Below are positions 7,691 through 14,907 of a DNA stretch of 29,493 nucleotides, one piece after another; the stretch's first letter is position 1, and each line of letters opens with the position of its first letter. A model generated the notes under the pieces. The model worked only from the letters and a program-made list of their open reading frames with translations. It made no database searches and was not told the DNA's origin. The position numbers and the translations under genes were made by a program. The stretch comes from Actinomycetes bacterium (GTDB lineage: Bacteria > Actinomycetota > Thermoleophilia > Solirubrobacterales > Solirubrobacteraceae). The stretch lies in assembly GCA_023404805.1 (NCBI GenBank), contig JAEYAL010000148.1, positions 1 through 29,493 on the forward strand, in the 5' to 3' direction.

Positions 7691-7696
7691 ACCTTA
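7691..7696 (-). promoter_or_regulatory. possible -10 element for the DNA glycosylase gene
   Basis: Read on the minus strand this is TAAGGT, ten bases before the GTG at 7680. With a normal 7-base spacing the transcript would start three bases before the codon. It is the main support for the long form of the glycosylase. No -35 is obvious. Confidence 0.3.
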
Positions 7697-7701
7697 GATG
7701 A

Positions 7702-7746
7702 CCTCGCGGACCGCTCGCGCGCCGCGAGGGCCGCTCAGGAGCGGCC
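7702..7746 (-). terminator. two tandem GC hairpins after the small membrane protein gene
   Basis: Arms 7729-7736 and 7739-7746 form a perfect inverted repeat with a two-base centre. A second pair of 8-base arms lies at 7702-7709 and 7722-7729. The first hairpin begins five bases past the stop of the minus-strand gene that ends at 7751. There is no T-run, so this would be a U-tract-less terminator or an RNA-stabilising structure. It separates that gene from the glycosylase promoter. Confidence 0.4.
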
Positions 7747-7750
7747 GGAC

Positions 7751-8077
7751 CTACTTGCCGAGCAGGTGGAGGTCGACCAGGATGCTGGTCGTCTGCTTCG
7801 TCCGCAGCTTGCGGCGGCGCTTGCTCGCCGCAGGCGCAACGATGACGCGCCCCTTGGCGCGGCGCGGCAGCACGGCAGCGATCAGCAGGCCGGTCGCGAT
7901 GCCGGCGCCGCCGACGACCGCAGCGCGCACGGGCGCTGGCAACCCTGAGCGGCGCGTCACCGGACGGGCGACCTGCACCGGACGGACGGGCTCTGCCACC
8001 GCGATCCCCTCAGCGCGAGCGAGGATCTCCTCGCCGCGAGCCGGGTCGAGCGGGGCGCCTGCCGGGTCGTACGTCAC
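7751..8077 (-). CDS. small single-helix membrane protein, unknown function
   Basis: This is a 108-residue protein if the GTG at 8077 is used; a longer GTG start at 8158 adds 27 residues with no clear features. I prefer 8077 because TACGGT lies six bases upstream, in the same arrangement as other leaderless-looking starts here. The sequence begins MTYDPAGAPLDPARGEE, with a short acidic helix (EEILARAEG). One membrane segment (about residues 47-67, VRAAVVGGAGIATGLLIAAVL) follows, and then a strongly basic tail containing KRRRKLRTK. The basic tail after the helix suggests it faces the cytoplasm. No family is recognised. Confidence 0.55.
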   Translation of the reverse strand: MTYDPAGAPLDPARGEEILARAEGIAVAEPVRPVQVARPVTRRSGLPAPVRAAVVGGAGIATGLLIAAVLPRRAKGRVIVAPAASKRRRKLRTKQTTSILVDLHLLGK

Positions 8078-8083
8078 CGCAGC

Positions 8084-8089
8084 ACCGTA
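8084..8089 (-). promoter_or_regulatory. putative -10 element, leaderless start of the small membrane protein
   Basis: The minus-strand hexamer is TACGGT, and six bases separate it from the GTG at 8077. This geometry predicts transcription beginning at the start codon. No Shine-Dalgarno is present between them. Confidence 0.4.
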
Positions 8090-8206
8090 TCGCGCCTGGG
8101 GGACGGCCGCGAGGGTCCGCGGCGCTCGCCCCTGGGCAAGAGGGGCGGTTGCAGGCACAACGCCGGGCGCTCGGGCGCACCGGCGCTGCGCATCACGCCG
8201 CCGGCG

Positions 8207-9400
8207 CTACTGCTGGTCCCACGGGATCGGCGCCGGCAGCGGCTCGACGCCGTCCTGCAGCACCTGCTCGTAGACGCGGTAGCGCTTGACCACCTTGCCG
8301 TTCATGCCCTGCATCGCCCAGTTCATGGGTTTGTTGGTCTCCAGGATCCAGCCCATTTCGCCCGTGCGGACCGGCGTGCGGTGCGCGGCTTCGAAGTGCT
8401 CGCGGTACAGCAGCGCGGCGGCGCCGGTGTGCTGGTCCTCGGGGCGCACGCCGAGGAAGCCGACGCGGATGCGGTCGATCTTGCGGCGGCCGAAGAGGAA
8501 GTGGCGCAGCGTGAAGATGTTGACCTTGCCGTTCATCTTCTCCAGAACCTGGTTGAGGTCCGGGATGGTGATCGCCATGCCGACGATCTTGCCGTCCTTG
8601 TTGACGGCTTTCATCATCCACTCCTTGCTCCACACCAGCTGGCTCTCTTCGGCGAGGGCCTTGATGTCGGCGTCGGAGTAGGGCACATAGCCCCAGTTCT
8701 TCGACCAGGCGGCGTTGAAGAGCTCGCGGAACGCCCCCTTGTAGTCCTTGCTGAGCGAGCGGCGGGTGATCTTCTCCAGGTGGAGGCCGTGCTCGGACTC
8801 GGCCTTGTCGGCCGCCTCGAAGATCGCCGGGTGCACGGCCTCGCGGTCGTCGATGGTGAGCGACCACATGAGCAGGTCCATCGCCTTGGTCAGACCGGCT
8901 TCCTCGACGCGCTCGCGGTAGTACGGCGGGTGCCACGGCTGGATGAGCATCGGCTTGATGTCGTAGCCCTCGATGAGCACGCCCGACTCGTTGTTCATCT
9001 GGAAGTCCATCGGGCCGACCATGCGCTCGCGGCCCTTCTCGCGGAGCCAGTCGCCCGCGGCCTTGAGCAGCGCATCGAGGATCGCCTGGTCGTTCTCGAA
9101 CTCCAGGAAGCCGAACATCCCCCACGTGTTGCCGTGGTACTCGTTGAAGGCATGGTCGATCTGGGCGGTGATCCGGCCGACGACCTGGCCGCCGCGCTCG
9201 GCGAGGAAGTACTCCGCTTCGCCGTGGGTGAAGAACGGGTTCTGCTTCTTGCTCAGGAAGAGCTTGCGCTCGAGCCGCAGCGGCGGGACCCACTTGGAGT
9301 CAGGCGAACTACCATGCAGCCGGAACGGGAGCTCGATGAACTCCTTGAGGTCGCGTTTGGACGCGACGGGGCGGACGACGAGCGATTCGGTGGCTGACAC
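8207..9400 (-). CDS. GNAT-fold acyltransferase-like protein, candidate bacterial ceramide synthase
   Basis: This is a 397-residue cytoplasmic protein. The GTG at 9400 (MSATESLVVRPV) is chosen because homologous-looking sequence starts there and TAGATT lies seven bases upstream; the longer frame adds 60 Arg/Pro-rich residues. Visible blocks are WVPPLRLERKLFL near 37-49, a GNAT-like strand-turn AERGGQVVGRITAQID (67-82), WGMFGFLEFEND (93-104), VGPMDFQMNNESG (128-140) and a C-terminal GNAT-like half with IRVGFLGVRPEDQHTGAAAL (311-330). This is a large two-part acyl-CoA N-acyltransferase-like family, often annotated only as 'N-acetyltransferase' or hypothetical. As I recall, the bacterial ceramide synthase bCerS of Caulobacter belongs to this general family. 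The divergent neighbour resembles serine palmitoyltransferase. Fold assignment is good; the ceramide role is inference. Confidence 0.72.
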   Translation of the reverse strand: MSATESLVVRPVASKRDLKEFIELPFRLHGSSPDSKWVPPLRLERKLFLSKKQNPFFTHGEAEYFLAERGGQVVGRITAQIDHAFNEYHGNTWGMFGFLEFENDQAILDALLKAAGDWLREKGRERMVGPMDFQMNNESGVLIEGYDIKPMLIQPWHPPYYRERVEEAGLTKAMDLLMWSLTIDDREAVHPAIFEAADKAESEHGLHLEKITRRSLSKDYKGAFRELFNAAWSKNWGYVPYSDADIKALAEESQLVWSKEWMMKAVNKDGKIVGMAITIPDLNQVLEKMNGKVNIFTLRHFLFGRRKIDRIRVGFLGVRPEDQHTGAAALLYREHFEAAHRTPVRTGEMGWILETNKPMNWAMQGMNGKVVKRYRVYEQVLQDGVEPLPAPIPWDQQ

Positions 9401-9407
9401 CGGCCGC

Positions 9408-9417
9408 AATCTAGAGG
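9408..9417. promoter_or_regulatory. divergent promoter with overlapping -10 elements
   Basis: On the minus strand TAGATT (9413-9408) ends seven bases before the GTG of the acyltransferase-like gene. On the plus strand TAGAGG (9412-9417) ends nine bases before the GTG at 9427. The two hexamers share bases within the symmetrical CTAG core. The plus-strand match to TAnnnT is imperfect, and AGAGG (9413-9417) could instead act as a Shine-Dalgarno for 9427. Only 26 bases separate the two start codons. Confidence 0.4.
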
Positions 9418-9426
9418 ATGGAACGG

Positions 9427-10755
9427 GTGGACGACATTCTGAGTACCGACGGTACGCAACTGAGCGAGGGCGTCCAGACGGGCGAGCAACCCCGCGCGGC
9501 CGTCGACCTGTTCGCGCGGATCGCCGAGAACGAGCGCGTCCAGCAGTGGGAGGCCGCCAAGCCCCACGACCTCTCGCCATACTTCCGCACCGCCGAGTCG
9601 CCCGCGGCGCCGGTGATGAAGATGGAGGGCAAGGACCGGATCATGCTCGGGTCCAACAACTACCTCGGGCTCACCGGCGACCCGCGCGTGCTCGAAGCCG
9701 CGCGCAAGGCGATCGACGTCTACGGCAGCGGCCTGACCGGCTCGCGCCTGCTCAACGGCACGATCCCGCTCCACCTCGAGCTCGAGCAGGAGATCGCCGA
9801 CTGGATGGGCACGGAGGACGCGGTCGTCTTCGCGACCGGCAACCAGGCCAACACGGGCGCGCTCTCGGCGCTGCTCGGCGTCGGCGACACCGTGATCGCC
9901 GACTCCGGCGACCACGCTTCGATCCTCGACGGCTGCATCCTGTCGAAGGCCAAGCTGCGGGCGTTCCGCCACAACCGCCTCGAGAAGCTGGAGAAGCAGC
10001 TGGAGCGGGCGACTGGCGACGGCGGCGGCATCCTGGTCGTCGTCGACGGCGTGTTCTCGATGGAAGGCGACATCGCCCCCATCCCCGAGATCGCCGACCT
10101 CTGCGAGCGCTACGGCGCGCGGCTGATGGTCGACGAGGCCCACGGCGCCGGAGTGCTCGGCGCGCGCGGCGCGGGCACCGCCGAGCTGCTGGGCTGCGAG
10201 GACCGCGTCGACCTGCGCATGGGGACGTTCTCCAAGTCGCTGGCCTCCGCTGGCGGCTTTATCGCGAGCTCCCACGAGGTCGTGCAGTTCCTGCGCCTGC
10301 AGAGCCGCCCCTACCTGTTTACGGCGTCCGCGGTCCCGGCTGCGGTCGGCGCAGCCCTGGCCGCGCTGCGGATCATCCGCTCCGACGAGGGCCCTCAGAT
10401 CCTGCGCAAAGTGCTCGACAACGCCGAGTATTGGCACGCCGGGCTCTCGAGCCTCGGCCTGCATGTCGTCCCGCCGACCACGCTGGCCGACGGGTCCACG
10501 CTCATCACGCCGATCGTGCCGGTCCTCGTGGGCGACGACTGGAAGGCGTTCCTGCTCTGGAAGGCGCTGTGGGACGAAGGCGCGTTCGTGAACGTCGCCG
10601 TCCACCCGGCGGTGCCGCCCGGGGGCGCGCTGTTGCGCACGAGCGTGATGGCGACGCACGAGCGTGACGACCTTGACCGCGCGCTCGAGCTCGTCGAACG
10701 GGTCGTCCGCGCCTTCACCGCCGAGCACGGCCCCCTCCCCGGGCCGGCGCATTGA
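9427..10755 (+). CDS. PLP-dependent alpha-oxoamine synthase, serine palmitoyltransferase-like
   Basis: This is a 442-residue enzyme with a GTG start at 9427, nine bases after AGAGG; the ATG at 9418 abuts AGAGG and adds three residues. The PLP-binding features are complete: SDHAS-type histidine (GDHAS, H163), DEAH (D236, H239) and the Schiff-base lysine K270 in GTFSKS. The family condenses an amino acid with an acyl-CoA (KBL, BioF, HemA, SPT). Several blocks follow bacterial serine palmitoyltransferase rather than KBL/BioF: GTFSKS in place of GTLGKA, SRPYLFTAS, GSGLTGSRLLNGT, and FVNVAVHPAVPPGGALLR near the end. SPT makes 3-ketosphinganine, the first step of sphingolipid synthesis. No biotin or threonine-degradation genes are nearby, and the divergent neighbour is a candidate ceramide synthase. 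Superfamily certain; SPT substrate likely but unproven. Confidence 0.82.
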   Translation: MDDILSTDGTQLSEGVQTGEQPRAAVDLFARIAENERVQQWEAAKPHDLSPYFRTAESPAAPVMKMEGKDRIMLGSNNYLGLTGDPRVLEAARKAIDVYGSGLTGSRLLNGTIPLHLELEQEIADWMGTEDAVVFATGNQANTGALSALLGVGDTVIADSGDHASILDGCILSKAKLRAFRHNRLEKLEKQLERATGDGGGILVVVDGVFSMEGDIAPIPEIADLCERYGARLMVDEAHGAGVLGARGAGTAELLGCEDRVDLRMGTFSKSLASAGGFIASSHEVVQFLRLQSRPYLFTASAVPAAVGAALAALRIIRSDEGPQILRKVLDNAEYWHAGLSSLGLHVVPPTTLADGSTLITPIVPVLVGDDWKAFLLWKALWDEGAFVNVAVHPAVPPGGALLRTSVMATHERDDLDRALELVERVVRAFTAEHGPLPGPAH

Positions 10756-11157
10756 GGCAAGCCGCGGGCTGCTCCGCTCGTGAACGGAGTGTTTCGGATC
10801 GACTTGGAGAGACGGTAAGCTCTACCTCAAGTTGAGCTACAGGGCTGAACAGCGTCATAGCGCTGATAACTGGTTAGACGAGCCCGCCGTTATTGGCCGA
10901 TTGACCGGAATCCGGATCCTGGACGAACGTCCAGGTCGGGTCAAAAAAGCCGCTCCGAGCAGGAAATGACTGTGACGCGGGTCCACACTGCGCGCTAGGT
11001 TCGCTTCAAGCGATTGGGGCCGGTCCACGAGGATCAGGACTGGCTCCCGGCGGTGTCCGCCGCCGTATTTCGACCCGGTTCCCCTACCGGGTCGTTCGCT
11101 GAACTGAGAGACGAAGACGCATCCGCTTCCGCCCAGCGGATGGAGAAAGGGACCCCG
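10756..11157 (+). promoter_or_regulatory. 400-base intergenic region and probable leader of the mIHF gene
   Basis: No convincing gene lies here. The region holds a perfect hairpin at 10918-10935 (7-base arms, GAAC loop). A possible promoter has TAGGTT at 10996-11001, with GTGACG around 10972-10977 as a weak -35. A second hairpin at 11071-11094 has 9-base arms. The leader from that promoter would be about 150 bases. A tRNA D-arm-like stretch at 10819-10840 (minus strand) is not part of an intact tRNA. Confidence 0.5.
11071..11094 (+). promoter_or_regulatory. perfect 9-bp hairpin in the mIHF leader
   Basis: Arms 11071-11079 and 11086-11094 are exact inverted repeats around the loop TCCCCT. It lies 63 bases before the start codon. 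No T-run follows, so it does not look like a simple terminator. It could be an operator, an RNA-stability element or an attenuator component. Confidence 0.5.
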
Positions 11158-11493
11158 ATGTCCGCAGCGACCACGGCCGCCGAGCCGCAGCATCTGCACG
11201 CCCTCGCCCGTGCCAACGAAATCCGGCTCGCGCGTGCCAGCACCAAGCGCGCCATCGCCGCGGGCGAAGTCCTGGTGTCCGACCTGCTGCTCGAGTGCCC
11301 CGCAGAGCTCGAGCGCATGGAGATCGGCGAGCTCATCAGCTGCCAGCGCCGCTGGGGCGGCCAGCGCACCCGCCGCCTGCTGAGCACGGTTCCCGTCGTC
11401 GAGACGAAGCTGGTCGGCGCCCTCACCGAGCGCCAGCGCCGCGCGATCGCCGACGCGCTCGCTGGGCTGCAGAGCAACCTGACGGTCGTCTAG
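11158..11493 (+). CDS. mihF: actinobacterial integration host factor (mIHF/sIHF-type nucleoid protein)
   Basis: This is a 111-residue basic DNA-binding protein. The ATG at 11158 has a good Shine-Dalgarno (AGAAAGGG) six bases upstream. The family pattern is clear. A long first helix rich in Ala/Arg (ALARANEIRLARASTKRAIAA) leads into a central helix-two-turn-helix-like part (LERMEIGELISCQRRWGGQRTRRLL). The C-terminal ALTERQRRAIADAL corresponds to the 'LG.RQR.aLl' end of mycobacterial IHF. These proteins bind DNA without the HU fold, bend or compact the chromosome and are usually essential in mycobacteria. It is a single-gene unit between a long leader and a strong terminator, as expected for a highly expressed nucleoid protein. 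The N-terminal ten residues look disordered. Confidence 0.85.
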   Translation: MSAATTAAEPQHLHALARANEIRLARASTKRAIAAGEVLVSDLLLECPAELERMEIGELISCQRRWGGQRTRRLLSTVPVVETKLVGALTERQRRAIADALAGLQSNLTVV

Positions 11494-11600
11494 ACCGCAC
11501 GGGCGGCCCAGCGCCGCCCCGGATACTTCGCCGGCCCCGGGAGGACTAGCCCGGAGGCGAGGCCAGACGGATGCGCGGCCGGACTCCGCACGATTCCGTC

Positions 11601-11636
11601 CGACGGGCGCCCTCCGGGGCGCCCGTCGTCGTTTCG
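11601..11636 (+). terminator. strong intrinsic-type terminator after mihF
   Basis: A perfect 12-base inverted repeat lies at 11601-11612 and 11617-11628, with loop TCCG. It is followed by TCGTTT on the plus strand. It begins 107 bases after the mihF stop and fifteen bases before the end of the convergent mce operon. It may stop transcription in both directions, although only the plus side has T residues. Confidence 0.75.
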
Positions 11637-11642
11637 GCCTCG

Positions 11643-12269
11643 CTAGGGCTTGGCAGGCGCGTCGTCGTCGCCTGCGCCCTCAGCTGCCTCAGCGGCCTGC
11701 TGCGCGCGTTTGGCGGCCGGGACGTACTCGCGGTCGAGGATGCCCCACGCGAACGTGAACAGGACGAAGCCGGTGATCACGCAGACGTTGCGGTTGAGGC
11801 CCACCACGCGCCACAGCAGCGCCGCGACGACGACGCCGAGCATGAGCGCCAGGACGGTCGCGTGCGGGCGGTAGCCATGGCGGTGTTCCCGCCAGCTGAA
11901 CTCGGCGGTGCCGAGCATGATCAGGAGGAACCCGGAGAAGACGCCGTCGCGGTCGGCGAGGTAGGCCGCGAGGAGGATCGCGAGGAAGCCGATGACGATC
12001 GCCATCTCGGCGAGCGGCAGCGGATGCCACGGGGCCGGCGGCGGCGCGAGCTTCGCCTTGGCCCGGGCGATCGCCTCAGGCGACGGCTTGGGCCTGCCCG
12101 TCTGCGGCTGGCCGGGTTTGGGCGGCTTGGGGGCTTTGGGCGGCTTGCGCGGCTTCGCGTCGCCGGAGGCCGGCTTCGCGGCTGCCCACCGCTTGGCGCT
12201 GGATTCGCCCTTGCCGGTCTTCTCCCCCGCGTTGCTCTTGCCGGAGCGACCTGTGGGCCGTTCTGCCAT
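11643..12269 (-). CDS. four-helix membrane protein with Lys/Pro-rich N-terminus, last gene of the mce operon
   Basis: This is a 208-residue protein from the ATG at 12269; the longer open frame upstream is Ser/Arg-rich and overlaps the RND gene, so it is rejected. The first 95 residues are disordered and basic, with a KPPKAPKPPKPG repeat at about 43-54. Four membrane segments follow, at about 105-120 (MAIVIGFLAILLAAYLA), 125-138 (VFSGFLLIMLGTAEF), 150-168 (TVLALMLGVVVAALLW) and 174-190 (VCVITGFVLFTFAWGIL). The C-terminus is Ala/Glu/Asp-rich. I recognise no named family. It follows the RND gene by ten bases, so it is almost certainly co-transcribed and may be an accessory or anchoring subunit of the lipid transporter. 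In mycobacterial mce operons, Mas-type proteins occupy a similar place, but I see no clear similarity. Confidence 0.65.
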   Translation of the reverse strand: MAERPTGRSGKSNAGEKTGKGESSAKRWAAAKPASGDAKPRKPPKAPKPPKPGQPQTGRPKPSPEAIARAKAKLAPPPAPWHPLPLAEMAIVIGFLAILLAAYLADRDGVFSGFLLIMLGTAEFSWREHRHGYRPHATVLALMLGVVVAALLWRVVGLNRNVCVITGFVLFTFAWGILDREYVPAAKRAQQAAEAAEGAGDDDAPAKP

Positions 12270-12279
12270 GCCGGCGAGC

Positions 12280-14901
12280 CTACTGAGCCTGCAGCTCGCG
12301 GCCGCGCGGCGGCTGCGTCGACGGCGCCGAGCGCTGCTGCGGGGTGCCATCGGCCAGGACCCAGGTGGCCGGCCCGACGACGACGAGGGCGAGGAGCACG
12401 AGCGCGAGGTCGATCGCGGTGGCGATACCGAACTGCGAGATGACCGGGATCGTGGCGAGGCCGAGGACGCCGAACCCGGCGATCGTCGCGCCAGCGGAGA
12501 TGGCGACCGCGCCGCCCGTCTCGCGCAGCGTCGAGGCGATGGCCCGCTCCCGGCTGAGGCCGACGCGGCGCAGCGCCGCGAAGCGCTCGCCGAGGAGGAC
12601 GCTGAACTCGACCGCCACTGCGGCGACGAGCACACCGAGGGCAGCGGTAAGCGGCGTGCGCGGGACGCCGAGCGCCCACATCGCGAGCTCGCTCCACCCC
12701 AGCGCCATGAGCGGCGGCACGAGGGCGACGATCGCGCGGCGAGGCGAGCGGAGGGCGATCAGCAGGACGATGCCGGGCAGGAGGATCGCGAGCGACGCGA
12801 GGATGATCCGGCGGTCTGGCGACTCGAGAGCGCCGGCGCTGGCGGCCACCACGGCTGGCAGGCCAGACACGGCGGCCTCGGCGCCACGCGGGGCATCGGC
12901 TGCGATGCGGTCGAGCTGGGCGACGAGGTCGCGCTGCTTCTTGCCGTCGAGGGTCCCGATGCCGAACGGGAGCGCGACGACGCCGCGGTCGGGGTCGATC
13001 AGGCTGCGCGACAGCGTCGACGGAAGGTTCGAAAGGGTCTGCTCGATCTGCGCGTCGGTCGGCGGTTTGCCACCGGGCTTCATCCCGAACAGCTCGTCGA
13101 GCGGCAACGGGTTGCAGAGGCTCCGGCCGTCGCAGCGTCCGTCGCCGCCCGCCGCGACCTGCTGCTGCGCGGCGATCAGGAAGCGCCACAGCTTCGGGTC
13201 GCCGACGTTCTTCGTCGTGACGACCAGCGAGACCGCCGACGATGCGCCCGTCTGCATGCGGAGCTTCTCGAGCTGGCGGGCGCCGGAGCTATCCGGCGGG
13301 ACGAGCGCGGTGAGGTTGGTCTCGACGGGGGTCTTGGCCCCGATGACGGCGCCGCCGATGGCGACCGCGAAGCCGATGGCGAGCACGGCCGCGGCGATCT
13401 TGGGACTGACGTTGGCCGCGACGAAGCTCGTCACGGCGCGCGCGGCGCGGTTGGTGCCGCGGACGGGGCCGCTGGTGGCGACCATCTCGTCTGCCTGGTG
13501 CGCGGCAGAGGTGAGCGTGTCGAAGGCCGACGGGGCGGCGGCGTCGGCGCTCGCGGATGCGCCCGCGGCCGCCTCGCGCTTGCGCCGGCCGAGTGAGATC
13601 GCGGCTGCTGATGCGGCCGCCGCGACGAAGATCGCCAGGACGATCGCCGCCGCCAGCGCGATCGAGACCGTCCGGACGACCTCGAACGGGCTCGCCAGCA
13701 GGGCGAGCGCGCTGGCGGCCGCGGCGGAGCCGGCGATGACGAGCGTGCGGAGGGCGTCCGGGTGCATGCGCCGTTCGAGGCGCAGCTGCGCCTGGACCGC
13801 TTGGTCGACGGCGAGGCCGACAAGCACCGGCAGGGCGACGACGACGGCCAGCGAGAGGGCCCCTTCGGGGATGGCGAGCGCGAGGAGGGCGAACCCGAGG
13901 ACGGACGCGGCGACGAGGATCGGGAGCAGCCGGCGCTGGAGGCGGCGTGCGAGGAGGAGCACGACCGCCATCACCATCAGCGCGGCTGCGCCGAGCGCGA
14001 GGGCGGAGCGCCGGATCGCGTCGGAGAGCGTCTGGCTGGCGGGCGCGAGGCCGGTGAACTCGATCGTCGCGCCCGTGCGGCCGAGACCAAGCTGCTTGGC
14101 CTGCATCGCGTCCTTGAGCGCGTCGGTCACCTCGGCGCGCTCGCCGGCCGACAGGTCGCCGCGGAGCCGCACCTGGATGATGGCCGTCTCGCGGTTGGGC
14201 AGCACCGCGGCGAGGCGGCGCTTGGGGCCGTACTTGCCGTCTTCGCCCTTGGCGAACAGGACGCGCTTGGCGAAGTCGTTGTTGCGGATCGAGATGTCGT
14301 CGCGGATGTCGAGGCCGAGGTCCTTCGCGTACGCCCCGAGCTGCGCATAGGACTGGAAGACCACGTAGTTCCGGGCGGCCTTGCCGATCTGCTCGATCTC
14401 GGCCGCGGACTTGCCGTCCTTGCGGGCCTGTTCCTCGGCGGCGGTCTTGGCCGCGGTGGAGGCCTGCAGCACCTCGGCCGTCTTGTCGCTGACCTTGAAG
14501 CCGATCGAGGCGATCGCGGAGTTCAGGTAGGTGATCGGCCCGTCGACGGACTTGACCGCGTTGAGGTCTCGGATCCGCGTGCACGGGCCAGGCTTGGCCT
14601 TCTTGTCGACGATGCCGCCGAGGCAGCCTTCGAGCCCGCCGACGCGCAGGCGGTCGGCTTCGTCGAGGAGCGTGCGGACCATGTCGCCGCGGATGACGAT
14701 GACGGCGGTGTCCCCGCCGAAGCTCGCGCGCTCGGTCTCCCCCGCGCGTTCTGCGGCGCTGCCGCTCGGCGCGAGGCGGTCGAGCCGCCCATCGACGGGC
14801 ACGAGGACGCCCGCGACGGCGCCCGCCACCGCGACCGCGGCGAGCACGATGAGGGTGGCCCGCGGCGCCCGCGTGGCAAGCGCAAGCAGGCGGCCCAGCA
14901 T
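12280..14901 (-). CDS. RND/MMPL-family transporter in the mce operon
   Basis: This is an 873-residue polytopic membrane protein with the twofold layout of RND pumps. Helix 1 is at about residues 14-34 and is followed by a large external loop (35-297). Five helices then cluster between about 298 and 435. A second copy follows, with a lone helix near 505-525, a second external loop to about 685, and a final five-helix cluster to about 855. The second half carries AVEFSVLLGERFAALRRVGLSR, the usual 'd..i.l..R..e....G' feature after TM helix 4-5 of HpnN/MmpL proteins. Each external loop has a cysteine pair (C93/C107 in the first; GRCDGRSLC in the second). MMPL proteins export lipids. Its place directly after six MCE genes suggests cooperation in envelope-lipid traffic. 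Confidence 0.85.
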   Translation of the reverse strand: MLGRLLALATRAPRATLIVLAAVAVAGAVAGVLVPVDGRLDRLAPSGSAAERAGETERASFGGDTAVIVIRGDMVRTLLDEADRLRVGGLEGCLGGIVDKKAKPGPCTRIRDLNAVKSVDGPITYLNSAIASIGFKVSDKTAEVLQASTAAKTAAEEQARKDGKSAAEIEQIGKAARNYVVFQSYAQLGAYAKDLGLDIRDDISIRNNDFAKRVLFAKGEDGKYGPKRRLAAVLPNRETAIIQVRLRGDLSAGERAEVTDALKDAMQAKQLGLGRTGATIEFTGLAPASQTLSDAIRRSALALGAAALMVMAVVLLLARRLQRRLLPILVAASVLGFALLALAIPEGALSLAVVVALPVLVGLAVDQAVQAQLRLERRMHPDALRTLVIAGSAAAASALALLASPFEVVRTVSIALAAAIVLAIFVAAAASAAAISLGRRKREAAAGASASADAAAPSAFDTLTSAAHQADEMVATSGPVRGTNRAARAVTSFVAANVSPKIAAAVLAIGFAVAIGGAVIGAKTPVETNLTALVPPDSSGARQLEKLRMQTGASSAVSLVVTTKNVGDPKLWRFLIAAQQQVAAGGDGRCDGRSLCNPLPLDELFGMKPGGKPPTDAQIEQTLSNLPSTLSRSLIDPDRGVVALPFGIGTLDGKKQRDLVAQLDRIAADAPRGAEAAVSGLPAVVAASAGALESPDRRIILASLAILLPGIVLLIALRSPRRAIVALVPPLMALGWSELAMWALGVPRTPLTAALGVLVAAVAVEFSVLLGERFAALRRVGLSRERAIASTLRETGGAVAISAGATIAGFGVLGLATIPVISQFGIATAIDLALVLLALVVVGPATWVLADGTPQQRSAPSTQPPRGRELQAQ

Positions 14902-14907
14902 CGCGGG

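Noticed and set aside
9401..9580. 60-residue N-terminal extension of the GNAT-like protein.
   Set aside because: It is Arg/Pro-rich shadow sequence overlapping the SPT-like gene; GTG at 9400 begins the conserved-looking protein.
9427..10755. Annotation as glycine C-acetyltransferase (KBL) or BioF.
   Set aside because: The superfamily fits, but GTFSKS, the GSGxxGSR block and the C-terminal FVN...HPAVPP block are closer to serine palmitoyltransferase, and there is no biotin or threonine-degradation context. It is not fully excluded without a phylogeny.
10772..10846. Possible tRNA on the minus strand: a convincing D-arm (GTAGCTC...GGTAGAGC) lies at 10819-10840.
   Set aside because: The acceptor stem has no partner about 75 bases away, the anticodon stem does not pair, the loop lacks U33 and no TTCGA T-arm is present. 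At most it is a fragment; it may be coincidence.
11992..13596. Long plus-strand open frame (534 residues) opposite the RND gene; similar long frames occur opposite the MCE and ATPase genes.
   Set aside because: Composition is Arg/Ala/Asp/Glu-rich with no recognisable domain, and the minus-strand genes have membrane and MCE signatures. It is an antisense shadow.
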